From the NCBI GenBank assembly GCA_046727855.1, contig JBKPDL010000145.1:1-16672 (forward strand): a stretch of 16,672 nt of DNA, in the 5' to 3' direction. The notes below the pieces were generated by a model, which did no database searches, had not been told where the DNA came from, and was given only the letters and a program-made list of their open reading frames with translations. This DNA is from DASPWV01 sp046727855 (lineage in GTDB: Bacteria > Acidobacteriota > Vicinamibacteria > Vicinamibacterales > UBA2999). The position numbers were made by a program, and so were the translations under genes. Positions 1 to 7,738 of this stretch are shown in pieces. How positions within the stretch are numbered: position 1 is the stretch's first letter; every line of letters begins with the position of its first letter.

Positions 1-1
1 C

Positions 2-1384
2 GTCATCTTCGCGCTTCCCAATTACTGGTTGGAGCGGATTGAGTGGGGCAGTCGGGAATTGCGCTTAGCGATGCAGAAGCATCTGGCGCATTACGCGCAT
101 CCGGCGCATTACCTGCGCATCAGTGTCTTGTTTCGGCAGCCGTTTTGGCGCTCCGAGGTCCCCGGGGCCTATTTCATGATGGATGCGTTTGGCGGTTGTT
201 GTGTTTATGACGAGACGGCTCGGTATCGGTCCTCGGAAGGTTACGGCGTCCTGGGGTGGTTGCTCGCGGGCAATGATGCCCTCGCGCTCAGCAACTGCGA
301 CGATGAGCGTCTGGTTTCGCTGGTGCTGGATTCGTTGCCGTCGTCGCTGGGACATGGCCGGGAATTGTTCCTCGAGGCTTGTGTCCACCGCTGGGTCGGG
401 ACGACCAGCGCACAGCCTGGCGGCCATCCAACCCACGGCACCCGCGAACGTCATGTGCCAGACCCACTTGGTCATGCAGGCCTCTTCGTCGTTGGCGATT
501 ACTTGTTCGATTCGACGATCAATGGGGTTCACGACTCGGCGGATTTTGCGACGGATATGCTGCTGACGATTTTGCGCAAGCGAAAATACGCGCAGGCGCC
601 GATAGTCATCCTGTCTCCGGGTGATCACGAACCAAAGAACAGTCTGCCCATCTCCAACGGGCACCCCTGCGCGAAGGCTCATGACGTGGTACCCGACGAG
701 TACCACGATTTGTACGACGGTGAACGACCGTACGAGGAGTCGTTCAGGGAATATTTCTGCGAGCACTATACGACCGACCTCATTCGCGCCGTCTGGGGCT
801 GGTCTCCTCCTTATCGTCTGCTGGACTGCGGTTCCGCGAACGGATTGACGCTCGAAGCGTTTGCCGGCGTCGGGGTGGACGCGTGGGGCGTCGAGAACAG
901 CAAACACATCTATCAACGCACCCCGGCAAATTGGCGAAGCCGCAATCTGCTGGGCGATGTACGTTGTCTGCCTTTCAAGGACCACTCGTTCGATTTTGTC
1001 TATGACACCTGCTTGTGTCACGTGCCAGAAGCGGATCTTGATCAGGCCATTCGCGAGTTGTTTCGCGTGTGTCGGATCGGTATGTTTTACGGCGGCTATA
1101 CCTCGGACATGACGCGGGAGGTCGTCGAAGCCTACGACATCTTTGAGCACACGACGTCGGCGTTCACGCTGTGGGAATGGTCGGACCTTTTCATGCGCAA
1201 TGGCTTCCGCTTGGCCGCACGCGATCCCAAGATTCTTGCCCGTGTATGGAGGATCGAGACGGAGGCAAACGAAGGCGACTCTCCCTGGTACCCGGACGCG
1301 GAGAGCATGCGGTATTGCTTTTATTCAAAGCCCAATGTGCCACCACGGACAAAGAGCCGACGTCGAGAAATCACGGCCCGATGA
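2..1384 (+). CDS. FAD amine-oxidase C-terminus fused to SAM methyltransferase (5' cut by window edge)
   Basis: The reading frame is open from base 2, so the true start lies outside the window; the TTG at 29 is not a credible start. Counting from that TTG, residues 1-185 look like the C-terminal part of a flavin-dependent amine oxidase or related FAD oxidoreductase: a PFW...DAFGG block, a QPGG motif (129-132), and GLFVVGDYLFDSTINGV (151-167), which matches the C-terminal FAD-contacting segment of that family. Residues about 262-360 form a class I SAM methyltransferase: LLDCGSANG (264-272) as glycine-rich motif I, an acidic end of strand 2 (GVEN), then LGDVRCLPF and FDFVYD. Two enzymatic halves in one frame suggest a tailoring or modification enzyme acting twice on one substrate. 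The substrate cannot be told. Confidence is high for both domains and lower for function. A 361-residue antisense frame is a shadow. Confidence 0.85.
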   Translation, partial: VIFALPNYWLERIEWGSRELRLAMQKHLAHYAHPAHYLRISVLFRQPFWRSEVPGAYFMMDAFGGCCVYDETARYRSSEGYGVLGWLLAGNDALALSNCDDERLVSLVLDSLPSSLGHGRELFLEACVHRWVGTTSAQPGGHPTHGTRERHVPDPLGHAGLFVVGDYLFDSTINGVHDSADFATDMLLTILRKRKYAQAPIVILSPGDHEPKNSLPISNGHPCAKAHDVVPDEYHDLYDGERPYEESFREYFCEHYTTDLIRAVWGWSPPYRLLDCGSANGLTLEAFAGVGVDAWGVENSKHIYQRTPANWRSRNLLGDVRCLPFKDHSFDFVYDTCLCHVPEADLDQAIRELFRVCRIGMFYGGYTSDMTREVVEAYDIFEHTTSAFTLWEWSDLFMRNGFRLAARDPKILARVWRIETEANEGDSPWYPDAESMRYCFYSKPNVPPRTKSRRREITAR

Positions 1385-1686
1385 GCTGGGTCGACTCTGG
1401 CACACTAGTTTATGTAGGTGCGTTTCTGAATCTGAAACGCCACCGAAGAGCGAAACGAAGGGGAGGCGATTGACGCGCACGATGTGTGGTCGATCGCGGG
1501 GTTCCAACCGGACCTCGTTCCACTCCTCGATCTTGCACCTCAGCAATCAATCGCGAAGATCAACTCCGCCCGTTCTTCGTCGCTGAAGGTCATAGCGGCG
1601 GTCGCGCTTGATCGGCGCGGTGAGCAAGACGGCCGACATGGTGCAGATTCTGCTCGATCAGATCGATCTGCTGCTGCTCGCCTAGG
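1385..1686. other. Intergenic stretch with a possible degenerate small ORF
   Basis: No intact gene is recognised. On the minus strand, ATG at 1593 opens MTFSDEERAELIFAIDC, which stops at 1540. Shifting one frame continues it as LRCKIEEWNEVRLEPRDRP. The two pieces together read like one small acidic protein broken by a frameshift. Immediately upstream, another minus-strand frame ends with a TGA overlapping this ATG (ATGA). I cannot name the family, and this sequence does not continue the beta-propeller gene cut on the other side of the IS. A 30-codon plus-strand ORF starting at 1381 (ATGA overlap with the upstream stop) is probably chance. Confidence 0.25.
1417..1444 (+). terminator. Hairpin downstream of the oxidase-methyltransferase gene
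   Basis: GGTGCGTTTC pairs with GAAACGC-C-ACC across the 7-nt loop TGAATCT, giving a ten-pair stem with one bulged C. It begins 32 bases after the stop codon at 1384. No T-tract follows, so it is not a textbook intrinsic terminator. It could stop transcription with help or protect the 3' end of the mRNA. Confidence 0.3.
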
Positions 1687-1732
1687 TCTCTTCACAGACA
1701 TTCTGGACTTCTGCGCACGAGTTCTCGCCACC
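1687..1732 (+). repeat. Left terminal inverted repeat of the IS
   Basis: This sequence aligns in reverse-complement with 3241-3286. Shared blocks in order are CAC-n-GACA, GG-AC and CGAGTT-n-TCG-n-CAC. Roughly 25 of 40 inner positions match without gaps, far above the ten expected by chance, but the repeat is clearly degenerate. Confidence 0.55.
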
Positions 1733-1884
1733 ATTCGATTCGGTAAACACGATCGATAGTCAAACGGTGATCGGATTCCGGAGACGGTTCTGGGGCCCCT
1801 CCTCGGGACGCGCGCCGGCGGGTTTTCTCGCGATCGCCTCGCGGCGCCCGAGTTCGCGATCGCAGCGGCGGTCAGGAGCCGGGA

Positions 1885-3174
1885 TCAAGCGGCCGCGTTG
1901 AACGACGGGCACGTCTCGCAGGATGCCGATCGGTTGGCCGCTGCGCGTGCTCGGCGCGCGGCGGCCGCGCGTGACCTCAGGTCGGCCGGCACCGTGCCTC
2001 CGGTGCCGAAGTACATCTCGTCCGGCGTCTGTCCTCGAAACGCCGAATGCGGAAGCACCTGGTTGTGTTCGTGGACGTAGAACGCCACCAGCCGGCGGAT
2101 GGTCGCGACGCTATCGAGCGGGTGGAGGAAGAGCCACTGATGTTTCAGGGAACGCCACCAGGCTTCGATCATCGAGTTCGAGAACTTCAGCTCAGTGAAG
2201 GCCAGCAGACGGCGTAGGACGCCGGTGGCGATCAATTCGTCGACTTGGGCATTGACGTTCTCCACGCCCGCGTCCGCCAATACAACTGGGGCCCCTGCTG
2301 AACGGGTCGCGCCTCGACTGGCCTCGAGCAACACGGCCACGCTGTTCACTGGTGCGAACGTGTCTGCCACGCGCCACGCCAGAATCCGTCGAGAGAAGTT
2401 GTCGATTACGGCGTGCAGATAGGCGCGTGTCCCGTCGAGCAGTCGGATGACGGTAGTATCGATGTGCCACATCTCGTCAGGTCCAGCCGTGCGTAGCCCC
2501 ACCTTCGGCTTCGGTGGATGCACACGGAGCCGAGGGCGTCGCCAACCGTACTTGCGGACGAGGCCGTACCAGGTCGACGGCGACGCTGACACCGTGCCGC
2601 GCCGCTGCGCGAGGACGGCGAGCGTGCCGGTCGGGACGTGACGGTACTCGGGCGAGGTGACCATAGCCCCGATCGCCTGGACCTCGGAGGGTCTCAGTCG
2701 ATGCGGTGACGTGCGAGGACAGGACGAGTGATCGTCGAGCGCACACGCGGTCTGCCGTCGGCGCCAGGCCTGAAACCGACTCGGCGACAGATGCAGGAAG
2801 CCGAGGACCACTCGCAACGGGATACAGTCGCGCGCTCGATCTATGGCGCTCAGGATCCGCAGCTTGGCTTCGCCCTCGGGCAGACGCTCTCTTGAGAGGC
2901 TGAACCCGGAGGTGTGTAACAGGGCCAAGGCCAACCGGAGCAGCGCCGCGAGCTTCTCGACGCGTCGGCGCAGCTTCAGGATTTCCTTCCGGAGTTCTGG
3001 CTCCGTGAGGTCCGCCACCTCCAGACTGACCATGGCCCTCGGCGCCCCGCCGAGCCACCCACGCGCCGTCGAGCGTGGGACTCCGAGATCCGTTGCGATG
3101 GTCAGGTCCCCGGTACGTCGGACGAGATCCCGAAGCCGATGGTCATAGCGTCGCTGGGGGCGGGGCCTGGTCAT
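1885..3174 (-). CDS. IS transposase, integrase (rve) core, DD(35)E
   Basis: This 429-residue protein cuts and joins the ends of the surrounding insertion sequence. Residues about 8-42 carry a helix-turn-helix (DLGVPRSTARGWLG), 50-85 a charged, leucine-rich, probably coiled-coil segment, and about 230-390 the RNase-H-like catalytic core. The triad is D239 (WHIDTT), D301 (VLADAGVEN) and E337 (SMIEAWWRSLKHQW), with exactly 35 residues between D301 and E337. The middle position reads ADAG rather than the usual D-N/S-G, a mild variation. The frame stays open to 3366, but ATG at 3174 begins the typical basic N-terminus, and a longer product would run through the inverted repeat. A single-ORF layout without a -1 frameshift resembles IS481 or ISNCY types more than classical two-frame IS3 elements. 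The frame is intact, so the enzyme may be active. Confidence 0.85.
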   Translation of the reverse strand: MTRPRPQRRYDHRLRDLVRRTGDLTIATDLGVPRSTARGWLGGAPRAMVSLEVADLTEPELRKEILKLRRRVEKLAALLRLALALLHTSGFSLSRERLPEGEAKLRILSAIDRARDCIPLRVVLGFLHLSPSRFQAWRRRQTACALDDHSSCPRTSPHRLRPSEVQAIGAMVTSPEYRHVPTGTLAVLAQRRGTVSASPSTWYGLVRKYGWRRPRLRVHPPKPKVGLRTAGPDEMWHIDTTVIRLLDGTRAYLHAVIDNFSRRILAWRVADTFAPVNSVAVLLEASRGATRSAGAPVVLADAGVENVNAQVDELIATGVLRRLLAFTELKFSNSMIEAWWRSLKHQWLFLHPLDSVATIRRLVAFYVHEHNQVLPHSAFRGQTPDEMYFGTGGTVPADLRSRAAAARRARAAANRSASCETCPSFNAAA

Positions 3175-3240
3175 GATTGAGATGATCGGCCGTTCGCTCA
3201 CCCACCTCAACTCCTCGAGGACGGTGGGAGTGTTCGTGGG

Positions 3241-3286
3241 CGTGTCGACAACTCGCGTAAGAAGGTGCCAAGTGTCCGTGCAGACA
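3241..3286 (-). repeat. Right terminal inverted repeat of the IS
   Basis: This is the partner of the repeat at 1687-1732, on the transposase-promoter side. Its tip TGTCTG is a usual type of end for rve-family insertion sequences. The transposase start lies about 67 bp inside it. The tip abuts the truncated beta-propeller reading frame. Confidence 0.55.
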
Positions 3287-3511
3287 GCTCTGATAGTTCC
3301 ACGCCCAGAGCGGCCGTCCAGAACTGTCGAACACGTGCACGGTCTTGTTCGTGGCCACTGCAACACAGTTGGCGGCAGAGGACCAAGCGCTGAGGACGAT
3401 GTCGCCAGGAGCGTCCAGCGTTAAGGTCCACGCTGGCGTGACGGATGGTGTCTGGCTGACGGCCGCGGTGGCGGTGGTGGCCAGCAACAGCAACACTCGA
3501 AAGTGTCCCAT
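3287..3511 (-). pseudogene. 5' fragment of a secreted WD40/PQQ-like beta-propeller protein cut by the IS
   Basis: ATG at 3511 opens a clear signal peptide (MGHFRVLLLLATTATAAVSQ). About 55 residues follow that look like the first blade of a beta-propeller: TLTLDAPGDIV, then VAVATNKTVHVFDSSGRPLW, a repeat-like strand-turn pattern ending in a Trp. The frame then enters the IS end at 3286 and becomes unrelated sequence, ending by chance at 3143. No 3' half is visible on the other side of the IS (left of 1687), so the insertion was accompanied by deletion or rearrangement. The gene is almost certainly non-functional. Confidence 0.65.
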
Positions 3512-3723
3512 AAACGGGCCCTACGATGATTCTAAGGCAACCAACGCTCGTCCACCCGTACGGGAGTGGTGCCCGACTCTGTAGGGCCGCAGCCAAGCGT
3601 GGGGATCGGAGGTAAGCACGGCACGACAGGATGATACCCTCTCGTGAACTGACACGCTGATGTCAGGCCGGCATGGCGGCGGCTTCAACAAGCCCGACGC
3701 GCCATCATACCGAGGACCGTCTT

Positions 3724-4017
3724 ATGCCCATACCAAACTTCCAGATGATCATGCTGCCGCTCTTGCAGTTCGTGGCAGACGGCAAGGAGCACACCGCTGC
3801 CGAGACGATCCCGGCGCTTGCGAATGGCTTTAATCTCAGCGCGGAAGAGCGGGCGGAGATGCTGGCGAGTGGGAGACAGGCCCGCTTTACGAACCGTGTC
3901 CATTGGGCACGGATACACCTTGCCAAGGCTGGCCTCATCGCGACTCCGAAACGTGGTGTCTTCGAGATTACGGAGGCTGGTCGGCAACTGCTGGCCGACG
4001 AAGCCGGCGCCCATTGA
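3724..4017 (+). CDS. Stand-alone Mrr N-terminal (winged-helix) domain protein
   Basis: This 97-residue protein matches the N-terminal DNA-binding domain of Mrr-type restriction proteins: MPIPNFQMIMLPLLQFVADG, then NRVHWARIHLAKAGLI and RGVFEITEAGRQLLA at the C-terminal end. In Mrr this domain precedes a PD-(D/E)XK nuclease of about 150-200 residues. Here a stop follows directly and the next 37 bp lead into an unrelated lipoprotein gene, so no nuclease is attached. ATG at 3724 is chosen because family members start MxIPxFQ and a GAGGA lies about nine bases upstream; the frame extends to 3673 but that segment is unlike the family. It could be a small regulator or a relic of a restriction gene. 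Confidence 0.75.
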   Translation: MPIPNFQMIMLPLLQFVADGKEHTAAETIPALANGFNLSAEERAEMLASGRQARFTNRVHWARIHLAKAGLIATPKRGVFEITEAGRQLLADEAGAH

Positions 4018-4054
4018 CACGCGGCTGTTGGCACTAGAGACGAAGAGACGGACC

Positions 4055-5419
4055 ATGCTCCTCAACAGATCGCTTGATCTTGTTCGACTCTCGTTGCTGC
4101 TCGCGGCCTGTGTTCAATGCCAAGCGTTCACGGCAGCGCACCGCCAAGCCAGCGTGCCGCGTCTGGCGGTTGGCGATGACGTTGAGGTGACGACCAAGGC
4201 CGATCTGAAGCAGAACTTCAGAGAGCCCCAGCTCGCGGTGAACCCGAGCAACACGAACCACCTGGTCGTCGCCGCGATGCGGGAGACCACGCCGAACCAA
4301 TTCGTGACGGACATCCTGGTCTCTCTTGACGGTGGGGCGACATGGAAGAAGGGCCGGCCGACAGTGGAAATGCAGCGCGGCGATCCGTGGCTCGCTCTTG
4401 GACGCGCGAATGTAGCCTACTGCGTTACGTTGCCGCGAATGGTGGGCAAGCAGGGCGCAACGGAGAGGATGGGAATCTACGTCTATCGTTCGACCGATGG
4501 CGGGCAAACCTGGTTACTACCCGTAGAGGCCCCGTTCGACAACGGGGGCAGTTACGACAAGACTTCAATCACTGTCGATACGACAGGTGGGCCATTCGAT
4601 GGCCGGATTTATGTGCTCGCCTCGCAAGGGTGGACGGACCAGAGTGGTAACCGACGCGAAGGGATCATCGTCGCGCGATCAACCGACCAGGCAGCGTCGT
4701 TCACCGTTCCACTGAGGTTCGGGCCAAACAATAATCTGAATCATGGTGTCGGCCATCCTCCAGTCGTTCTGAGCGACGGGACGCTTGTCGTTCCGTTCTT
4801 CGACATCGCAGTGCAAGGGAGCGAGACGTTCCTGAAGCACTCGCGTCTGTGGGCGTTGACTTCGCGCGACGGCGGTTCGACGGTGGCCGGCGCTTATTTG
4901 GTTGCGGAATCGGTGGCCGGTCTCTTCCCGTTCCTGGCCGTAGATCGTTCTGCGTTACACACCGACCGTCTTTACATTGCCTGGACGGGGCCTGAGGGAG
5001 ACAGCAACATCTACGTTGCGCGATCCGACGACCGGGGCAAGACGTGGTCCCAGCGCGTGCAAGTCAACTACCCAGGCGAGCCTCGGCGGAAGCGATACAA
5101 ACCCGTCATGGCAGTTGATCCCCGTGGGGTTGTAGCAGTGGCGTGGAGGGACAGCCGCGATGACGCAGCTGACCGTTGCACGCACGTCTACTTCAGTGCG
5201 TCGATAGACGGCGGAAATACATTCACTCCTGCCGCGCGTGTGTCGTCCCAGCAAACGTGCTCGGACGACTGGTGGGGCGGCGATGGCGAATACTTCGGCC
5301 TTGCGGCTCGTGGTCAAGGAACGTTCCACGTCGTCTGGTCGGACAATCGGAGCGCCTTTTACCAACTGAGGGCAAACAGCGTCCGCGTGATTGGTGACGT
5401 TACGACGCCTCGCAACTGA
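4055..5419 (+). CDS. Lipoprotein with sialidase-like Asp-box beta-propeller
   Basis: This 454-residue exported protein starts at ATG 4055 with a GAGACGG ribosome-binding site. The frame runs upstream to 3818 but only through the Mrr-domain gene. Residues 1-19 end in LLLAAC, a lipobox, so C19 is probably lipidated. Asp-box (BNR) motifs SxDxGxTW recur at about 90-97 (SLDGGATW), 146-153 (STDGGQTW), 209-216 (degenerate), 270-276 (degenerate), 324-331 (SDDRGKTW) and 383-390 (SIDGGNTF), the pattern of a six-bladed sialidase-fold propeller. I do not see a convincing arginine triad, so true sialidase activity is doubtful. Many soil-bacterial members are uncharacterised exo-sialidase-like glycan-binding or hydrolytic proteins. 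It may be cotranscribed with the Mrr-domain gene 37 bp upstream, but they have no evident shared function. Confidence 0.8.
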   Translation: MLLNRSLDLVRLSLLLAACVQCQAFTAAHRQASVPRLAVGDDVEVTTKADLKQNFREPQLAVNPSNTNHLVVAAMRETTPNQFVTDILVSLDGGATWKKGRPTVEMQRGDPWLALGRANVAYCVTLPRMVGKQGATERMGIYVYRSTDGGQTWLLPVEAPFDNGGSYDKTSITVDTTGGPFDGRIYVLASQGWTDQSGNRREGIIVARSTDQAASFTVPLRFGPNNNLNHGVGHPPVVLSDGTLVVPFFDIAVQGSETFLKHSRLWALTSRDGGSTVAGAYLVAESVAGLFPFLAVDRSALHTDRLYIAWTGPEGDSNIYVARSDDRGKTWSQRVQVNYPGEPRRKRYKPVMAVDPRGVVAVAWRDSRDDAADRCTHVYFSASIDGGNTFTPAARVSSQQTCSDDWWGGDGEYFGLAARGQGTFHVVWSDNRSAFYQLRANSVRVIGDVTTPRN

Positions 5420-5558
5420 CGCCGTCCACGTTCTACGGGCCGAAACCTGTCACCCGTTTCAACTCGTAGCATCCGTCACGCCGACGTGCGCCAGATCGCG
5501 GGTGTGGGTCTCGAACTGCGCTGCGTCTGGAGCGGCGAGTTGATGCGGAGTCGGGTGT

Positions 5559-5726
5559 TCAGACACGGGACTGAGTTGTTGAAGGAAGCCAATGGAAACG
5601 ATTCGAGTTGGAACACCGTAGATGGGCGCTGGTCGCCACCGACGTGCAGGGGCTGCGAGTGCGACGAAGCAGAACGACGAGGAGGATTGCGAGAGCGCCG
5701 AACACCAAGAGCGGGATGAGCGTCAT
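5559..5726 (-). CDS. Possible small single-pass membrane protein
   Basis: ATG at 5726 begins MTLIPLLVFGALAILLVVLL followed by RRTR, a strong transmembrane helix with a positive stop-transfer end. About 30 polar residues follow, 55 in all. A GAGG sits eight bases before the ATG. It lies 59 bp downstream of the carboxypeptidase-regulatory-like gene on the same strand. The C-terminal half has no recognisable feature, and a hydrophobic stretch could arise by chance. Confidence 0.4.
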   Translation of the reverse strand: MTLIPLLVFGALAILLVVLLRRTRSPCTSVATSAHLRCSNSNRFHWLPSTTQSRV

Positions 5727-5785
5727 GGCCGTTCCCTCGGCTCTCATTGTGCTCTGGCAGTATTTCAGGCACGTTTCGAGGACCG

Positions 5786-6556
5786 CTAACGGCCCTCACG
5801 GCCGTCTCCTTCATCAGCCTCCAGGCGGATCACAAGCCCAAGCACTTCATTGCTCGACACCCGAACGTGCTGAGTTGGGATCTGCGCGGCGTCCTCGTCC
5901 GAGCGCCACGGCTTGAAATGCGGAGCAGTGACTTCCAAGAGGTAGTCCAGATCGGGCAAAGCGAACAAGAACGTGCCGTCTTGTTCCGGCCCTCGCGTCA
6001 TCCAGTATTCTGGCGTGTCCTCGCGAGAGAGTTTGAGTTGTGCGTCGAGCAGGGGCTTACCCGTTGACGCATCGACAACCCTGCCCACGAGCTTGCCGCA
6101 CTTCGGACCAATCCGAACAACCACGTTGCTCGTTGTCTCGCCTTCGCCCACGAGCACCACAGGCGGCACCGCATAGTCAGCGCCGACGAGGGCGAGCCAC
6201 AGCGTATCCGGGTAGCCGTCTTCCTGTTTCGAGGTTGTCAATCGCACCCATCCCGGTGTGACCGAGGCCAGTCGAAAGTGACCATCCGCGTCCGTTAGCG
6301 ATACGGGCACGGCCGTTATTGTGGGCCGACCTTCGTCATCGTGGGCAGCGACCGTGACGCCTTGAAGGGGTGCACCATCGAGATCGACCACCTGCCCCTC
6401 AATGGCACCTAACTCGTTTGATGCCTGACGGCTGGCTTGCTCCGCCAGCGACGGCGGCGACTGGCAGATCAGGATCAGCAAAGCAACCGCAGGCGCGAGT
6501 TGTCTGACGTTTCTGCGCGAGGTCGTCAGTTGAAGAAAGGCGATTGTCGATCTCAC
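5786..6556 (-). CDS. Secreted protein with two carboxypeptidase-regulatory-like (Ig-fold) domains
   Basis: A 256-residue protein starting at GTG 6556. An N-terminal export signal (hydrophobic core 20-31, APAVALLILI) ends around SLAEQ. Two repeats of the CarboxypepD_reg type follow: residues about 50-110 (AIEGQVVDLDGAPLQGVTV ... TDADGHFRLASVTPG) and about 155-212 (LVGRVVDASTGKPLLDA ... DGTFLFALPDLDY). Such beta-sandwich domains mediate protein or ligand contacts at the cell surface and in TonB-dependent receptors; no catalytic residues are expected. The start lacks a strong ribosome-binding site, so the exact N-terminus is uncertain. A possible small membrane protein follows on the same strand. 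Confidence 0.75.
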   Translation of the reverse strand: MRSTIAFLQLTTSRRNVRQLAPAVALLILICQSPPSLAEQASRQASNELGAIEGQVVDLDGAPLQGVTVAAHDDEGRPTITAVPVSLTDADGHFRLASVTPGWVRLTTSKQEDGYPDTLWLALVGADYAVPPVVLVGEGETTSNVVVRIGPKCGKLVGRVVDASTGKPLLDAQLKLSREDTPEYWMTRGPEQDGTFLFALPDLDYLLEVTAPHFKPWRSDEDAAQIPTQHVRVSSNEVLGLVIRLEADEGDGREGR

Positions 6557-6748
6557 AGCGGTGACGCTCGACGGTTATGACGGTGACCCTCCTCTTGTAG
6601 TCTGCCCCAACAGCATCCGCGTTCGTAATACTCGTCAGCGAGGCCGTCATCCGTCTTCACGCCGCACCTCGCGCGGTGACTTGTCCGCTCGCGTGAGAGC
6701 GTCGGATTCACCATCAGTGCCGATGATTCTGCGCTGCTGACGTGAATG

Positions 6749-7351
6749 TCAGTGGCGCGACGAGAGTTCGCGCACACGGGCGAAAAACTGATCGAGCGGC
6801 ACACCGGGACCGTCGTTCGCAAACCCTTTTACGGTCCCGTTCGCCGTCACCGCGCCATTCGTCACCTTGAACACACCGGTAGGGCGCAGGGTCAGCATCT
6901 GATCCTCGATTGCTGCAAACAGGATCGCCTCATCGCCCACGGACAACGCTACCCTGCGGCTGTTGTGTTCAACGATGTCAGAGATTTGAAGTCCCTCGAT
7001 AACCAAATTGCCTCCCCAAGCCGTAAACACCGGCGTCTGTTGCGAAGCTCCCGTCGCGGGCGTCAAGTCATCGTAGACGATGTTGATCGGTTGAACATGG
7101 TGGTCCGTTAGAATGTGCCTGCCGTCACTGGAGAGTCGCGCTTCGACAGCCACAACGGTCCCGTAGATGATCAGGTGCGCCTTGCTGACGATGTCCTCAA
7201 GCGGCACAGCGGGTCCGCAGCCGGAGTTGATCCTAAACACTCCCTCCCGTTGCCTTGCCAGTTCGAGAAGCGTCGGCTCCGAGGTGTGTTGCTGAGCATC
7301 TGCCGTTGCGACGACCGCGAGGAGGGGGACGACGAAAGTGACGGTCAGCAT
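6749..7351 (-). CDS. Secreted protein of unknown function
   Basis: A 200-residue protein with a signal peptide (MLTVTFVVPLLAVVATADA, cleavage probably before QQH). After it comes a mixed alpha/beta sequence with a CGPAVPLEDIV segment, then SKAHLIIYGTVVAVEARLS and, later, LSVGDEAILFAAI and PTGVFKVTNGAV. The layout (a residue-rich G-V-V start, then a valued-output GVF strand) resembles secreted proteins described in annotation only as hypothetical. ATG 7351 is preceded by GGAAA at a suitable distance. It is separated by 192 bp from the next gene on the strand, so it probably has its own transcript. No function can be assigned. Confidence 0.65.
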   Translation of the reverse strand: MLTVTFVVPLLAVVATADAQQHTSEPTLLELARQREGVFRINSGCGPAVPLEDIVSKAHLIIYGTVVAVEARLSSDGRHILTDHHVQPINIVYDDLTPATGASQQTPVFTAWGGNLVIEGLQISDIVEHNSRRVALSVGDEAILFAAIEDQMLTLRPTGVFKVTNGAVTANGTVKGFANDGPGVPLDQFFARVRELSSRH

Positions 7352-7491
7352 ACGTTTCCGTATCGGACTGTTCCCAACGATACGCGATCCCTGGTAATTA
7401 CAATCCGCGTGCCATGGCTCGCAAGAAGATCCAGCAGCCTCTCAGGTCCGAACTGGGCGCTGGTGAGGGCGAAGACCCAATGCCGCAGCGT

Positions 7492-7715
7492 TCAGGGTTC
7501 TCGTCGCACTTCGCGTGGCGGCCTGTCGGCTCGCACGCCGAGAAACTCGGGGTGCCGCAGTAGCCCGTCGCGCGTCCATTCCACGAACGACACCTCCACA
7601 ACGATCTTCGGCTTCACCCACCGCAACGCGGCCATGTCTTCGCGGTGATGCCCTCACCCCAATGGCCGGTCTTGCTACTCGGGAGGTTCGCGAAGGGACA
7701 CTTGGACTTGCGAGA
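7492..7715 (-). pseudogene. 3' remnant of an ATP-dependent DNA ligase (C-terminal OB-fold end)
   Basis: On the minus strand CPFANLPSSKTGHWGEGIT is followed, after a one-base deletion near 7641, by EDMAALRWVKPKIVVEVSF, then EWTRDGLLRHPEFLGVRADR and a stop at 7492. This is the characteristic end of the LigD/LigC ligase C-terminal domain (SPFANLP ... WVKP ... EWT ... LRHP.F.GLR.DK). The frameshift lies between GIT-A and EDM. The fragment directly follows the stop codon of the GNAT gene and aligns as the missing 3' end of the ligase whose 5' half lies at 8144-8716. It is not translated as a useful product. Confidence 0.75.
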
Positions 7716-7723
7716 GGGACTGA

Positions 7724-7738
7724 CCTACAGATTCTTCG
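7724..7738 (+). repeat. 15-bp direct repeat, copy 1 (GNAT 3' side)
   Basis: CCTACAGATTCTTCG here matches CCTACAGGTTCTTCG at 8214-8228 at 14 of 15 positions, in direct orientation and 490 bp apart. On the gene strand this copy supplies the GNAT stop codon (CTG TAG G). Confidence 0.6.

Larger units (their letters stand above)
1687..3286 (-). mobile_element. Insertion sequence, about 1600 bp, DD(35)E transposase (IS3/IS481-like rve family)
   Basis: The element is defined by one transposase gene (1885-3174, minus) and by imperfect terminal inverted repeats. Read inward, the left end starts TCTCTTCACAGACA and the right end TGTCTGCACGGACA; the two inner 40-nt stretches match ungapped at about 25 positions, including CGAGTT-n-TCG. 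No target-site duplication is evident: bases before 1687 are CTAGG and bases after 3286 are GCTCT. Together with the diverged ends, this suggests an old or rearranged copy. The right end falls inside a beta-propeller gene. About 200 bp between the left end and the transposase stop hold nothing recognised. End positions are my own alignment and may be off by a few bases. Confidence 0.7.

Noticed and set aside
65..1150. 361-codon minus-strand frame
   Set aside because: It is antisense to the oxidase-methyltransferase gene; its product has no motif and the plus strand explains the sequence fully.
1680..3295. Target-site duplication of the IS
   Set aside because: Left flank CTAGG and right flank GCTCT do not match at the ends I assigned, nor within a few bases of them.
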